Source of the DNA: Candidatus Scybalocola faecavium
Lineage (GTDB): Bacteria; Bacillota; Clostridia; Lachnospirales; Lachnospiraceae
Length of the DNA stretch: 64,000 bases
Assembly (NCBI GenBank): GCA_018713145.1
Contig: DVFP01000021.1
Location: forward strand, 23,845 to 87,844
Direction: 5' to 3'
Part shown: positions 9,408 to 17,361 of the stretch, one piece after another
Position numbering within the stretch: the first letter of the stretch is position 1
Layout of the letters: each line of letters starts with the position of its first letter
Position numbers and translations under genes: made by a program
Notes under the pieces: generated by a model
Seen by the model: only the letters and a program-made list of their open reading frames with translations
Databases searched by the model: none
What the model was told of the DNA's origin: nothing

Positions 9408-9760
9408 AGCATAACCTCCTTTTTTTAAATGGCAGTGTAGCATCCCACCCTTGCGTCTTTGCGCCGCTGGGGGTCAGGCAGATATGCTTTTTATACAGGC
9501 ACAAAAAGCATGTCCACTTGATCCTGGTGTTATCTTAGCATTAGAATATCATATTTTTATATTCCGCGCCTTTCTTTTTGAATCACAGTATTCCAGGATC
9601 CGATCAATTTTTAAGAGAAAAACTTGATAAAATTCCTTATATCGCTTATGATAATACAAATATCAGCCATTGGCGGCGCGATGCAGCGTCCACTGCGGCA
9701 AAGATGTGAAATTGGTACAGCACGGAGTCATCCGAAACATTACGGACAGGAGATGAGAGC
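9408..9760. other. Divergent intergenic region, GH30 / AraC
   Basis: About 350 bp without a gene between the divergent GH30 and AraC genes, AT-rich in the middle (9530-9670). It must hold both promoters and presumably the AraC binding site. I found no convincing paired -35/-10 boxes, riboswitch or repeat in it. Confidence 0.5.
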
Positions 9761-10804
9761 ATGGCTAAAGAAAGAGGCTATTATGAGCTGGATATGAATG
9801 CCAGATTTACCCCGGAAATGATGTCCTGCGCCCTTGTGGGAAATGTGATCAATAACGGCCTTCACTGGCACAGGCACTTGGAAGTGATGTGCTGTGTCCG
9901 GGGAAGCTTCTGCATCCGGGCAGAACAGTCGGTTGTCCGGCTGTATCCGGGGGATTTTTTTACGATTCATTGTAATGTACCTCATGAAATTTTTGACGGG
10001 GAGCCGGATGGACTCCAGATTATTTTTTCCGCAGACGAGCAGATCCTCAGATGCAGTCCAGGGGAACGGTACTGCTTTGCTACTGTAGGCGAAAACGCAG
10101 TGGATCCCCGTGGCGATGAGGCGGGAAAATTCAGGAAAAGCGTGGCAGCGCTGGCGGCCATGCTGACGCCGGAAATATCTATGGAAAATAATGCCCCATT
10201 CCCCGGGAGCAGGGGTAAAAACAGTCGTGCTTTTCCGGAAAATGACTGGGAAAGCAGTTTTTTTACCCGGGAAAAGCAGTGGTACGCTTATCAGATGGAA
10301 ACCTATGCATGTCTCATGTGTCTGGCCGGTCATAAAATATCCGGAAGCGCTGATGAAGGAAAATCCGGCAGCTTTGACCAGTTTCGGGCATGTGTGGAGC
10401 TGATCCGGGAAAATTACACCGGACCGTTAGATGCGGCGGTTCTGGCGTCAGCCCTTAAGGTGAGTCAGCCGACCATCTACCGGCTGTTTCGGAAAAATCT
10501 CGGCGTCAGCGTTAATGACTATATCCGTCTGGTGCGCGTCCGGGCGGCATGTGCCCTTTTGGAAAATACAGACCGGGAGATTACGGAAATTGCTTTTTCC
10601 TGCGGTTTTACAAGTCTCAGCAATTTTTACCGGATCTTTCATGAGGAAATGCATCAAACCCCTACAGAATACCGGAAGATGAAAAAACAGACCTACCGGG
10701 GAAATATTTTTCAGCGTCAGGTCATGGATCTGAACCAGTTTCAGTCTTTTTGTGAGCTGCCCTACACAAAGCAGGATATTTTAAACTATGGGGACATAGG
10801 CTGA
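9761..10804 (+). CDS. AraC-family transcriptional regulator with cupin sensor
   Basis: A 347-residue regulator. The N-terminal part has a cupin-like ligand domain (NNGLHWHRHLEVMCC, residues about 31-46, and LYPGDFFTIHCNVPHEI about 62-80). The C-terminal AraC HTH pair is at about 225-320 (SALKVSQPTIYRLFRKNLG and ITEIAFSCGFTSLSNFYRIFHEE). A variable linker lies between. The ATG follows GGAGATGAG. It is divergent from the GH30 gene, so it most likely senses a sugar and controls that gene. Effector unknown. Confidence 0.9.
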   Translation: MAKERGYYELDMNARFTPEMMSCALVGNVINNGLHWHRHLEVMCCVRGSFCIRAEQSVVRLYPGDFFTIHCNVPHEIFDGEPDGLQIIFSADEQILRCSPGERYCFATVGENAVDPRGDEAGKFRKSVAALAAMLTPEISMENNAPFPGSRGKNSRAFPENDWESSFFTREKQWYAYQMETYACLMCLAGHKISGSADEGKSGSFDQFRACVELIRENYTGPLDAAVLASALKVSQPTIYRLFRKNLGVSVNDYIRLVRVRAACALLENTDREITEIAFSCGFTSLSNFYRIFHEEMHQTPTEYRKMKKQTYRGNIFQRQVMDLNQFQSFCELPYTKQDILNYGDIG

Positions 10805-10811
10805 AACCGGA

Positions 10812-10840
10812 TTGTATTTATCAGGCCCCTGTGCTAAGAT
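10812..10840 (+). promoter_or_regulatory. Candidate sigma-A promoter for the HD-domain gene cluster
   Basis: TTGTAT (10812-10817), 17-bp spacer, TAAGAT (10835-10840), about 50 bp upstream of the start at 10888. The -10 box departs from consensus, so this is a candidate only. Confidence 0.4.
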
Positions 10841-10887
10841 AAAGTCAGTATAAATTAAGGCAGTACAAAAGTTTGGAGGAATGACAG

Positions 10888-11484
10888 ATGACAACACATT
10901 TTACACATGCTTCGGCGCTGGAACTTTTAATGAAATATAACAAGGAGCCTTTTCATATTCAGCACGGACTGACGGTAGAAGGTTGTATGAAATGGTTTGC
11001 CCGGGAACTGGGCTATGGTGAGGATGAAGATTTCTGGGGCATCTGCGGGCTGCTCCATGATATTGATTTTGAGCTTTATCCGGAAGAGCATTGTAAAAAG
11101 GCGGTGGAGCTTCTTGAAGCGGCTCAGGCTGAACCGGAAGTGATCCACGCCGTGTGCAGCCATGGCTATGGCATCTGCTCCCAGGTAGAACCGGAACATG
11201 ACATGGAAAAGGTTCTGTTTGCTGTGGATGAGCTCACCGGGCTGATCGGCGCGGCTGCAAAAATGCGCCCGTCAAAAAGCGTAATGGATATGGAAGTAAA
11301 AAGCCTGAAAAAGAAATACAAGGACAAACGCTTTGCCGCAGGCTGTTCCAGGGACATTATTGACGCAGGGGCAGCGCGGCTGGGATGGACACTGGAAGAA
11401 CTGATGGAAAAGACCATTCTTGCCATGCGTTCCTGTGAGGTATCTGTGGCCGAGGAGATGGAAGGACTGGGACTGGGACTGTGA
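10888..11484 (+). CDS. HD-domain hydrolase (HDIG-type)
   Basis: A 198-residue cytosolic HD-superfamily metal-dependent phosphohydrolase. A first His (HIQHGL, about residue 28-31), the HD doublet in LLHDIDFELYP (about 56-58), a third His in AVCSHGYG (about 90) and a late Asp (VDELTG, about 113) give the H...HD...H...D pattern. ATG has TTGGAGGAATG upstream. The last codons overlap the GTG start of the pyrophosphatase-like gene, suggesting translational coupling. The natural substrate (nucleotide or other phosphate ester) is unknown. Confidence 0.85.
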   Translation: MTTHFTHASALELLMKYNKEPFHIQHGLTVEGCMKWFARELGYGEDEDFWGICGLLHDIDFELYPEEHCKKAVELLEAAQAEPEVIHAVCSHGYGICSQVEPEHDMEKVLFAVDELTGLIGAAAKMRPSKSVMDMEVKSLKKKYKDKRFAAGCSRDIIDAGAARLGWTLEELMEKTILAMRSCEVSVAEEMEGLGLGL

Positions 11485-11912
11485 CGGGCGGAAATATAAG
11501 TGCTTGCCCCGGAGAGAGTGAAGCTGAGTCCCGGGAGCCTAAGGCTGGTGGCTGGGTACTGCTTGCCGCAACCTACCTGGGAAAAAATGTGCAAATCATC
11601 ATTGACCGTCCCGCCGGAAGCCATCATCCGGAGCATAAAGACATGATCTACCCTGTGAACTATGGCTTTATCCCCGGGACACTGTCCGGGGATGGTGAAG
11701 AACTGGACGTTTATTTGTTAGGGGTAAATGTACCGGTAACCGAGTACAGGGCCAGGGTCATTGCCGTGATCCACAGATATAATGATGCGGAGGACAAGCT
11801 TGTTGCTGCCCCTGAGGGGATGTCCTTTACGAAAGAAGAGATCGCCCAGGCCGTTTATTTTCAGGAGCGGTATTTTGACAGTGAGGTGGTGGCGATGGAG
11901 GTAGATATATGA
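11481..11912 (+). CDS. Inorganic pyrophosphatase-like protein
   Basis: A 143-residue protein. From about residue 33 it matches a short family I soluble pyrophosphatase: IIIDRPAGSHHPEHKD, YPVNYGFIPGT and DGEELDVYLLG, the last two resembling the active-site blocks of PPases that hydrolyse PPi to two phosphates. It is shorter than typical bacterial PPases (about 175 residues), and the first 32 residues have no visible homology. The only in-frame start candidate I see is the GTG at 11481, which overlaps the stop of the HD gene; some relatives begin close to the LGKNV segment, so the N-terminus may be mis-set or extended. Activity is likely but unproven; some members of this short group may act on other diphosphates. 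Confidence 0.75.
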   Translation: MTGGNISACPGESEAESREPKAGGWVLLAATYLGKNVQIIIDRPAGSHHPEHKDMIYPVNYGFIPGTLSGDGEELDVYLLGVNVPVTEYRARVIAVIHRYNDAEDKLVAAPEGMSFTKEEIAQAVYFQERYFDSEVVAMEVDI

Positions 11913-12298
11913 TCACTATCTACAAAAAAAAGAAAGACATACCTGAATATATGGAATATGTAGAGCTTAATGATTTGTTTTTTAATCAAAATACCGCGGC
12001 TTGTCTGGATCATCAGGCAGCAGAGATTGTTAAGCGTATTGATGATACAAAGCTGTTTTAAATGTTTTATATTTTCCCGATAAAGTATTTTGCATAAAAG
12101 AGTGTGGAAATAATGCCCTGGAGGTCTTATACAGTCTTGACCGTGGTGCTGTGTACAGTGATTTTGGATGATAAAAATCAGTATTTGCTGATGGGACGTA
12201 ATCCGAAAAATTTATTTACCGCTAAGGAAAATTTATTTGAGCTTGTCAGCACTAAATGGGGAGATCAGATAAAGTTTGAAATTGTCCCATATCTATAA
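11909..12298 (+). pseudogene. Decayed small gene (DUF4869-like?)
   Basis: A 50-residue frame, 11909-12061, starts with ATG overlapping the pyrophosphatase stop (ATGA). Directly after its TAA the same frame continues with coding-like sequence (FYIFPDKVFCIKECGNNALEVL) until further stops near 12170. Together they read like one small protein of about 140 residues that has lost an internal piece. The layout reminds me of DUF4869-type proteins, recalled from memory and not certain. The tail to 12298 holds only a frame beginning in another phase and is probably not a gene. Confidence 0.4.
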
Positions 12299-12315
12299 TA
12301 CCCTCGGAGGACGCT

Positions 12316-12987
12316 ATGAACAAAAGAAAAATCATCCTGCCGCTGCTTGGCGGCGTTTTAATCTTTTTTTTGATCCTTGCTTTTATTTTTGCTGTGTATG
12401 AGGGATGGATCCAGATCACATCCACAAAGCGGCCGGCAGACCGCTATGGGGAAAACATTCCCAAAGTGATCAGCGAAAAAGATACAGATCATGACGGGAT
12501 TGACGATCAGACAGATATTTTGCAGGGGGCACTGTCCTATATCCAGACCCGGCCTAAGTATAAAAGCAGATATTATGCCTCAGGGTATCCGGATGACGGA
12601 TATGGAGTGTGTACTGATGTGGTGGCCTATGGACTGAAAGCTGCCGGTTTTGATCTTCAAAAGCTGGTAGATGAAGATATTAAGGTAGATCCCCAGGCGT
12701 ATCATGTAGACAGGGCGGACGCCAATATTGACTTCCGACGGGTTAGAAATCTCAGTGTATTTTTTAAAAATCACGCCCAGGCCCTGACACTGGATGTTCA
12801 TGACATCAGCCAGTGGCAAGGCGGGGATATTGTGATTTTTGAAAATCATATTGGAATCGTATCTGACCGGAGAAATGCCCGGGGCGTTCCTTATGTGATC
12901 CATCATAACAGTCCTTTCCAGATAAATTATGAAGAGGACATTTTGGAAAAGCGGGATGACATTACCGGTCATTACCGGATGGAATGA
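12316..12987 (+). CDS. DUF1287 membrane-anchored protein (putative NlpC/YiiX-like hydrolase)
   Basis: A 223-residue protein with an N-terminal membrane anchor (residues about 7-29) and an extracytoplasmic DUF1287 domain. The segment GYGVCTDVVAYGL (about residues 94-106) supplies a candidate catalytic Cys, and DIVIFENHIGIVSD (about 171-184) a candidate His, as in NlpC/P60-like cysteine hydrolases. The ATG follows CGGAGGA. Its last 16 nt overlap the convergent flavodoxin gene. A diverged copy of its final 44 nt occurs at 13547-13590 on the far side of that gene. Substrate unknown, perhaps cell wall peptide. Confidence 0.85.
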   Translation: MNKRKIILPLLGGVLIFFLILAFIFAVYEGWIQITSTKRPADRYGENIPKVISEKDTDHDGIDDQTDILQGALSYIQTRPKYKSRYYASGYPDDGYGVCTDVVAYGLKAAGFDLQKLVDEDIKVDPQAYHVDRADANIDFRRVRNLSVFFKNHAQALTLDVHDISQWQGGDIVIFENHIGIVSDRRNARGVPYVIHHNSPFQINYEEDILEKRDDITGHYRME

Positions 12988-13499
12988 AGGCTGTCCATCA
13001 TTGCCTGGACCAAACGGTCCTGATCTGTCTGGTCCGGATGGGACAGGGCAGCGTCAAAGTTTTGGATAAAGCTTTGGATCATTGGATCTTCCGGCTTTGC
13101 TTCCAGCATTTTTTCATACCGGGCTCGGACATTTTCCGGCATTTTTCCTTGGCACATAAACGAGCCGATGACTGTATTTCCGGCAGGCAGGTGGGAGGAA
13201 ACATTAGTCAGGATCTTATTAAAATAATCCTGGGATTGGCCAAAGCCGGCAGTGCCGAAAAGAAAGACCTTTCTGTTTTTTAGGGACTGGAGGACCGCCT
13301 GGATGGCGGGGCTGCAGTCCCCTTTGTCTGTCCAAAAGCCGATAAAATAAGTAGTATCTTCCGGAAATTCAGGCAGCTTTTGACATGCATCCGCATTGAT
13401 GAGCTGCGTGGGGTTTTCTTTAGATAATGCATCTGCAAGGGTCTGGGCCAGAAGCTTGGTGTTGCCTGTACGGCTGGCGAAAAAAATCGGACAATTCAT
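12972..13499 (-). CDS. Flavodoxin family protein (BilS-like)
   Basis: A 175-residue FMN-binding electron carrier. The phosphate-binding loop is at residues 8-15 (ASRTGNTK); the later segments YFIGFWTDKGDCSP and LFGTAGFGQS match the flavin-contact loops. It resembles the short flavodoxins of gut Clostridia, some of which are named BilS from bilirubin-reductase loci; no bilR partner is seen here, so that name is only a suggestion. The start has a GAAAGG-type ribosome site. It lies on the opposite strand between the DUF1287 gene and the relic of a second DUF1287 end, as if inserted there. Confidence 0.85.
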   Translation of the reverse strand: MNCPIFFASRTGNTKLLAQTLADALSKENPTQLINADACQKLPEFPEDTTYFIGFWTDKGDCSPAIQAVLQSLKNRKVFLFGTAGFGQSQDYFNKILTNVSSHLPAGNTVIGSFMCQGKMPENVRARYEKMLEAKPEDPMIQSFIQNFDAALSHPDQTDQDRLVQAMMDSLHSIR

Positions 13500-13546
13500 A
13501 AAAAAATCACCTTTCTTTTAATGTCTGATTATGGTATAACCTTTAT

Positions 13547-13590
13547 GAGGACATTCTGGAAAATCGGGACGACATTACCGGTCATTACCG
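13547..13590 (+). pseudogene. Relic of a second DUF1287 gene 3' end
   Basis: These 44 nt match 12934-12977, the end of the DUF1287 gene, with three single-base differences, and translate in phase to EDILENRDDITGHYR against EDILEKRDDITGHYR. Two of the three differences are silent, which suggests an older paralogue rather than a fresh copy. Nothing upstream of it in the flavodoxin gene continues the homology. Confidence 0.7.
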
Positions 13591-13733
13591 ATTCGATATT
13601 GGCGCAGGATGCGGGCGGCTTTGTGGTAAACTGCCCGACAGCAGCGTATGGGGGATGAGGTTTCCCTGTATGATGGCCATTATAGTCCTGTTTTTAAAAG
13701 ATTGCAATAGTTTAAGCAGATGGGGGTGTGGGG

Positions 13734-14246
13734 ATGTTTTTGCGGATGATCCTTGTAACGATCATGGGGATTTTGCTGTTAGGCTGGGTGATCTTTTGCG
13801 GGATCCAGTGGATCCGTCAGGGAAAGCGGGCAGTTTTTTACGGGGATTTTACCGGTCATATTAAGTGTGAAAAATGCGGCCGGGAATATACAGTCAGTGG
13901 GCCGGAATTTGCCAAAGGATCCATGGTCCGATCAAAGAGCACGGTCAGTACCGGGATAAAAGGGGGCATGATGATCCGTCAAAGAAAGTACAGCTATTAT
14001 GCCAGGAAATTTCACTGTCCTTTTTGTAAAAAGCGGGTTTATGGACAGGTCCTTAATATAAATGAGCTTCAGGGACATATGACGGCTCCGGCGGTGAAGG
14101 CCGGCATACGCTGGCTGATTTTAATGTGCGTTGGAGGATTCCTCATTATGGCAGTGATGGGGATTTTCATTAACTTTGCTGACGCGGCAGCACGGCGCCG
14201 GACAGACGCTTTGAGGCAGGAGTATTATTATAATGAAAGAGGTTGA
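13734..14246 (+). CDS. Membrane protein with split zinc ribbon
   Basis: A 170-residue protein of unknown function. It has an N-terminal membrane helix (about residues 5-26), a CEKC pair near 47-50 and a CPFC pair near 95-98 that together could bind one zinc, and a second membrane helix near 125-148. I chose the ATG at 13734, which follows GGGGGTGTGGGG; a GTG two codons upstream is an alternative. It is followed seven nt later by the MATE gene and probably shares its transcript. Confidence 0.65.
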   Translation: MFLRMILVTIMGILLLGWVIFCGIQWIRQGKRAVFYGDFTGHIKCEKCGREYTVSGPEFAKGSMVRSKSTVSTGIKGGMMIRQRKYSYYARKFHCPFCKKRVYGQVLNINELQGHMTAPAVKAGIRWLILMCVGGFLIMAVMGIFINFADAAARRRTDALRQEYYYNERG

Positions 14247-14252
14247 AGCTTT

Positions 14253-15590
14253 ATGACAAAAGATATGACAAAGGGGAGTCCTATACGGCTCATGCTGTGG
14301 TTTGCTATCCCTTTGCTGATCGGGAATCTTTTGCAGCAGACTTACAATATGATGGATGCAGCTATTGTAGGTCAGTTTTTGGGAGCCAATGCCCTGGCAA
14401 GCGTAGGCTCTACCAGCAGTGTACAGTTTTTAGTCCTTGGTTTTTGTACCGGTATATGTAATGGTTTTTCTGTGCCGGTGGCCCGGTATTTTGGGGCCGG
14501 AGACTATGGAAAGATGCGCAGCTGCATTACCCATGCCCTGATCCTGACAGCAGGAGCTGCCGTGATCCTGACAGCCGCCTGCGCCTTGTTGTGTCCTCAG
14601 ATTCTTCAGATTTTATCCATTACTGAGGATATATATACAGATGCATACTGGTATCTGCTGATCATTTTCCTGGGGATGCCTTTTACCCTTTTATATAACC
14701 TTCTTTCCAGTATTTTAAGAGCCGTAGGAGACAGCAAGACCCCGTTTATCTTTCTGGCCTTTTCCGCAGCTTTAAATATTGGACTGGATCTTTTATGTAT
14801 CCTTGTTTTCTCCTGGGGATGTGCCGGAGCCGCTATTGCAACCATTACCTCCCAGGCGGTCAGCGGTATCTGCTGTCTGATCTTTATTTTTAAACGGTTT
14901 AATTCCCTGATCCCAACCCACAAGGATCGGCATTGGGAAGGAAGCACATTTGCCATGATGCTGGGCATGGGCCTGCCTATGGGGCTGCAGTTTTCCATTA
15001 CAGCCATTGGAAGCATGGTCATGCAGTCAGCCAATAACGGCCTGGGCAGCGTCTATGTTTCCGGGTTTACTGCCGGGGCCAGGATCAAACAGTTTGTTAT
15101 GTCCCCCTTTGACGCTATTGCCACCTCGGTTTCCGTATTCTGCAGCCAGAATGCCGGGGCCAGGGAACCGGACAGGATCCGCAAAGGTTTTGTCCAGGGC
15201 CTTATCGCCGGTGTGGCTTATGGTCTGATTGCCGGGATGATCATGATCCTTTTTGGACGGATATTGTCCATGCTTTTTGTCAGCGCGGACTCTGTACAGG
15301 TCCTTGACGCTTCAGCGCAATATTTGCGGTATATGGGATACTTTTTCTGGAGCCTTGGATTTTTAAATGTATGCCGTATGTGTACCCAGGGCCTTGGCTA
15401 TTCGGGACGGGCAGTGATCTCAGGAATCATGGAAATGATCGCCAGGACCTTTGTCAGCTTTGTGTTTGTAGGCGCTTATGGCTATACAGCTATTTGCTGG
15501 GCAGACCAGACCGCATGGATCATGGCCTGCATTTACATTGTGCCTATGTGCCTTTTCTGTATACGAAAGGTATGCCGGGAAATGAAATAA
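14253..15590 (+). CDS. MATE family efflux transporter
   Basis: A 445-residue inner membrane cation-coupled antiporter of the multidrug and toxin extrusion family with about twelve hydrophobic segments. Motifs include the N-terminal MTKGSPIRLMLWFAIPLLIGN, LQQTYNMMDAAIVGQFLG and the repeat-half equivalents near GLPMGLQFSITAIGSMVMQ. The ATG at 14253 follows AGAGGTTG. It is convergent with the MerR gene. Substrate not predictable; the family exports drugs, dyes and metabolites. Confidence 0.93.
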   Translation: MTKDMTKGSPIRLMLWFAIPLLIGNLLQQTYNMMDAAIVGQFLGANALASVGSTSSVQFLVLGFCTGICNGFSVPVARYFGAGDYGKMRSCITHALILTAGAAVILTAACALLCPQILQILSITEDIYTDAYWYLLIIFLGMPFTLLYNLLSSILRAVGDSKTPFIFLAFSAALNIGLDLLCILVFSWGCAGAAIATITSQAVSGICCLIFIFKRFNSLIPTHKDRHWEGSTFAMMLGMGLPMGLQFSITAIGSMVMQSANNGLGSVYVSGFTAGARIKQFVMSPFDAIATSVSVFCSQNAGAREPDRIRKGFVQGLIAGVAYGLIAGMIMILFGRILSMLFVSADSVQVLDASAQYLRYMGYFFWSLGFLNVCRMCTQGLGYSGRAVISGIMEMIARTFVSFVFVGAYGYTAICWADQTAWIMACIYIVPMCLFCIRKVCREMK

Positions 15591-15624
15591 ATAAAGAAAT
15601 AAAAAAGATACGAATAAGAGGCTG

Positions 15625-15660
15625 GCGGGAATGAGACTTTTTGTCTGATTCCCGCTTTTA
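15625..15660 (+). terminator. Terminator after the MATE gene
   Basis: GCGGGAATGAGAC (15625-15637) pairs with GTCTGATTCCCGC (15643-15655) with one mismatch, followed by TTTTA. It may also serve the convergent MerR gene. Confidence 0.75.
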
Positions 15661-15710
15661 AAAAGCTTCCGTTTTCAAAATCGATCAAACACTCATCTCT
15701 TTTTTGCTTT

Positions 15711-16493
15711 TTATTTGCCCACATAAACCTGGACTTCATAATTCCATTGCAGGATTCCGGACACAACGATAAGCTGCAGCGTAAATCCCGGATCTGCACC
15801 GTATTTGGTACGGGCCAGGCGCGCTAGTGTGTCCAGCATATGTTCTCTGCTTTCCTCTGTGCAGGCAGCGCACAGGTATTTTCCTTCTGGCAGTGTTTTT
15901 AATCCCTCAGTGTCCACATAGCGGGTACAAAGGGCAAAGAGTCTTGATATGCCGTTTTCTGTATATATACCGGCCAGGTCTTCAAAGGCAAACTGATCTT
16001 TTAAGGCCGGAGGCACCTGATCATAAAAGTGGCTGAGATAATTCCAAAGATTATCCACCGCAGGTTCTTTTAGGGTGTCTGAGAGAAAAATCACCCGCTG
16101 GGGATAGTTTTTTAGAACTATTCCGCCGGAATTTTCCTGCTGCTGCAATTTCTTCTCATAGTCCGCCCTGGCCAGACGGATCTTTGATTTGCTGTATTGG
16201 AGGGCAGCGATTTTTTCATCCGCCTTTTTTTCAGCTTCATCTAAAAAGTCAATGATTTTTTCAAGATCGTCATATTCTAAAACCTTTTTTATCTCTTGTA
16301 AAGGCAGACCCATAAGCTGGAGGGCCCGCACTGTATTGAGCCGGACAATATCCTGGCGGGTGTAATAGCGGTAACGGGTCTGTTCGTCTTTTTTACCAGG
16401 CTTTACAAGACCGATGCGATCGTAGTGGCGCAGGGTTTCTCTGGTTGTATGGACAGCTTCTGCCGCTTGTCCGATTGAAAAATATCTCTCCAT
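15711..16493 (-). CDS. MerR-family transcriptional regulator
   Basis: A 260-residue activator. The winged HTH begins at once (RYFSIGQAAEAVHTTRETLRHYDRIGLV), followed by the wing and dimerisation helix with a long charged coiled coil (about 75-125), then an effector-binding domain of about 130 residues. This multidomain form is typical of drug- or ligand-sensing MerR proteins such as BmrR. I chose ATG 16491-16493, with AGGAGA upstream. It is divergent from the DUF4097 lipoprotein; the intergenic promoter at 16509-16539 has the distorted 19-bp spacer and inner palindrome that MerR proteins act on, so the lipoprotein gene is the likely target. Confidence 0.9.
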   Translation of the reverse strand: MERYFSIGQAAEAVHTTRETLRHYDRIGLVKPGKKDEQTRYRYYTRQDIVRLNTVRALQLMGLPLQEIKKVLEYDDLEKIIDFLDEAEKKADEKIAALQYSKSKIRLARADYEKKLQQQENSGGIVLKNYPQRVIFLSDTLKEPAVDNLWNYLSHFYDQVPPALKDQFAFEDLAGIYTENGISRLFALCTRYVDTEGLKTLPEGKYLCAACTEESREHMLDTLARLARTKYGADPGFTLQLIVVSGILQWNYEVQVYVGK

Positions 16494-16508
16494 TTTTGTT
16501 TTCTCCTG

Positions 16509-16539
16509 TTGACCTTTGTGTTGCACAAAGGTTTATAAT
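16509..16539 (+). promoter_or_regulatory. MerR-type promoter with operator in a 19-bp spacer
   Basis: -35 TTGACC (16509-16514), exactly 19 bp, -10 TATAAT (16534-16539). A perfect inverted repeat ACCTTTGTG-TTG-CACAAAGGT (16512-16532) fills the spacer. Over-long 19-bp spacers with a central dyad are the known signature of MerR-activated promoters. It reads toward the lipoprotein gene at 16598 and overlaps the start region of the MerR gene. Confidence 0.9.
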
Positions 16540-16597
16540 TCATTTTAGCATTGGATATGCAGAAAATCAATATTAATATAGGTATGGAGGAATTGGA

Positions 16598-17266
16598 ATG
16601 AAGAAAATTGTTTCACTTGCATTTACTTTGATGTTAGGTTGTTTTATGTTGACTGGATGTTCAGACAAGGCGGAGCCATTTACCCAAAAAGAGTATACGG
16701 CGGATCCTGGGGAAATCACAGGGATTAACATTGATGTGAGGGACAGACAGATTCAAGTATCCCTGTCTCAGGATGATCAGATCCGTATTTCTTATTATGA
16801 AAACAGCAAAGAAGCTTATGATATTGGTGTTTCTGATGGGAATATATTAACCATGACCAGCGCGGATAATAAAGAGTGGACCGACTATATAGGCGGAAAG
16901 CCTTCGGATGAAAACCGAAAAATCAAGCTTCTGATTCCGGATGCCCTTTTAGACACCCTGACACTGTCTACGACAAATGAGGATATATCTCTTCCTTCTT
17001 TGACGGTTTCCGGAAGTATCAGTCTTTCCTCTAATGGGGGAAATATTGACTTTGAAAGCCTGGGCGTGGGCAGTGATCTGACATTGAATGTAAAAAACGG
17101 AAATATTTCCGGAGCCGTGGCGGGAAGTTATGAGGAATTTGCTATTTGGTCTGAAAGCAAAAAAGGAGAGAGTAACCTTCCAGGAAATAAAGACACTGGA
17201 GAAAAGACACTGAATGTAACCAGTAATAACGGTGATGTGAATATTGATTTTACAGGAGCAGATTGA
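16598..17266 (+). CDS. DUF4097-type lipoprotein
   Basis: A 222-residue secreted lipoprotein. The signal peptide ends in the lipobox LTGC with the lipidated Cys at residue 21. The mature part has the repetitive beta-strand pattern of DUF4097 proteins (short strands such as SLPSLTVSGSISLSSNGG and LTLNVKNGNISGAV), a likely beta-solenoid. ATG follows TATGGAGGAATTGG. It is driven by the MerR-type promoter upstream and ends at a strong terminator, so it is a single-gene target. Function unknown; DUF4097 proteins are often linked to envelope stress circuits. Confidence 0.85.
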   Translation: MKKIVSLAFTLMLGCFMLTGCSDKAEPFTQKEYTADPGEITGINIDVRDRQIQVSLSQDDQIRISYYENSKEAYDIGVSDGNILTMTSADNKEWTDYIGGKPSDENRKIKLLIPDALLDTLTLSTTNEDISLPSLTVSGSISLSSNGGNIDFESLGVGSDLTLNVKNGNISGAVAGSYEEFAIWSESKKGESNLPGNKDTGEKTLNVTSNNGDVNIDFTGAD

Positions 17267-17301
17267 TAAAAACAGCATCTTATAAAAAACAGTACCTTAT
17301 A

Positions 17302-17354
17302 AAAACAGCGCCAGCCGCTTCCGGTTTATTGGAAAGCCGCTGGCGCTGTTTTTA
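17302..17354. terminator. Strong bidirectional terminator
   Basis: AACAGCGCCAGC (17304-17315) pairs with GCTGGCGCTGTT (17339-17350); A-rich on the left and TTTTTAG on the right. It separates the convergent lipoprotein and GH3 genes. Confidence 0.9.
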
Positions 17355-17361
17355 GATATTT

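Noticed and set aside
9740..10333. 197-codon minus-strand frame over the AraC gene
   Set aside because: Antisense shadow with low-complexity translation and no ribosome site; the plus-strand AraC protein is clear.
12104..12298. 64-codon plus-strand frame as a separate gene
   Set aside because: It runs in a different frame over clearly decayed coding sequence and has no ribosome site or recognisable domain.
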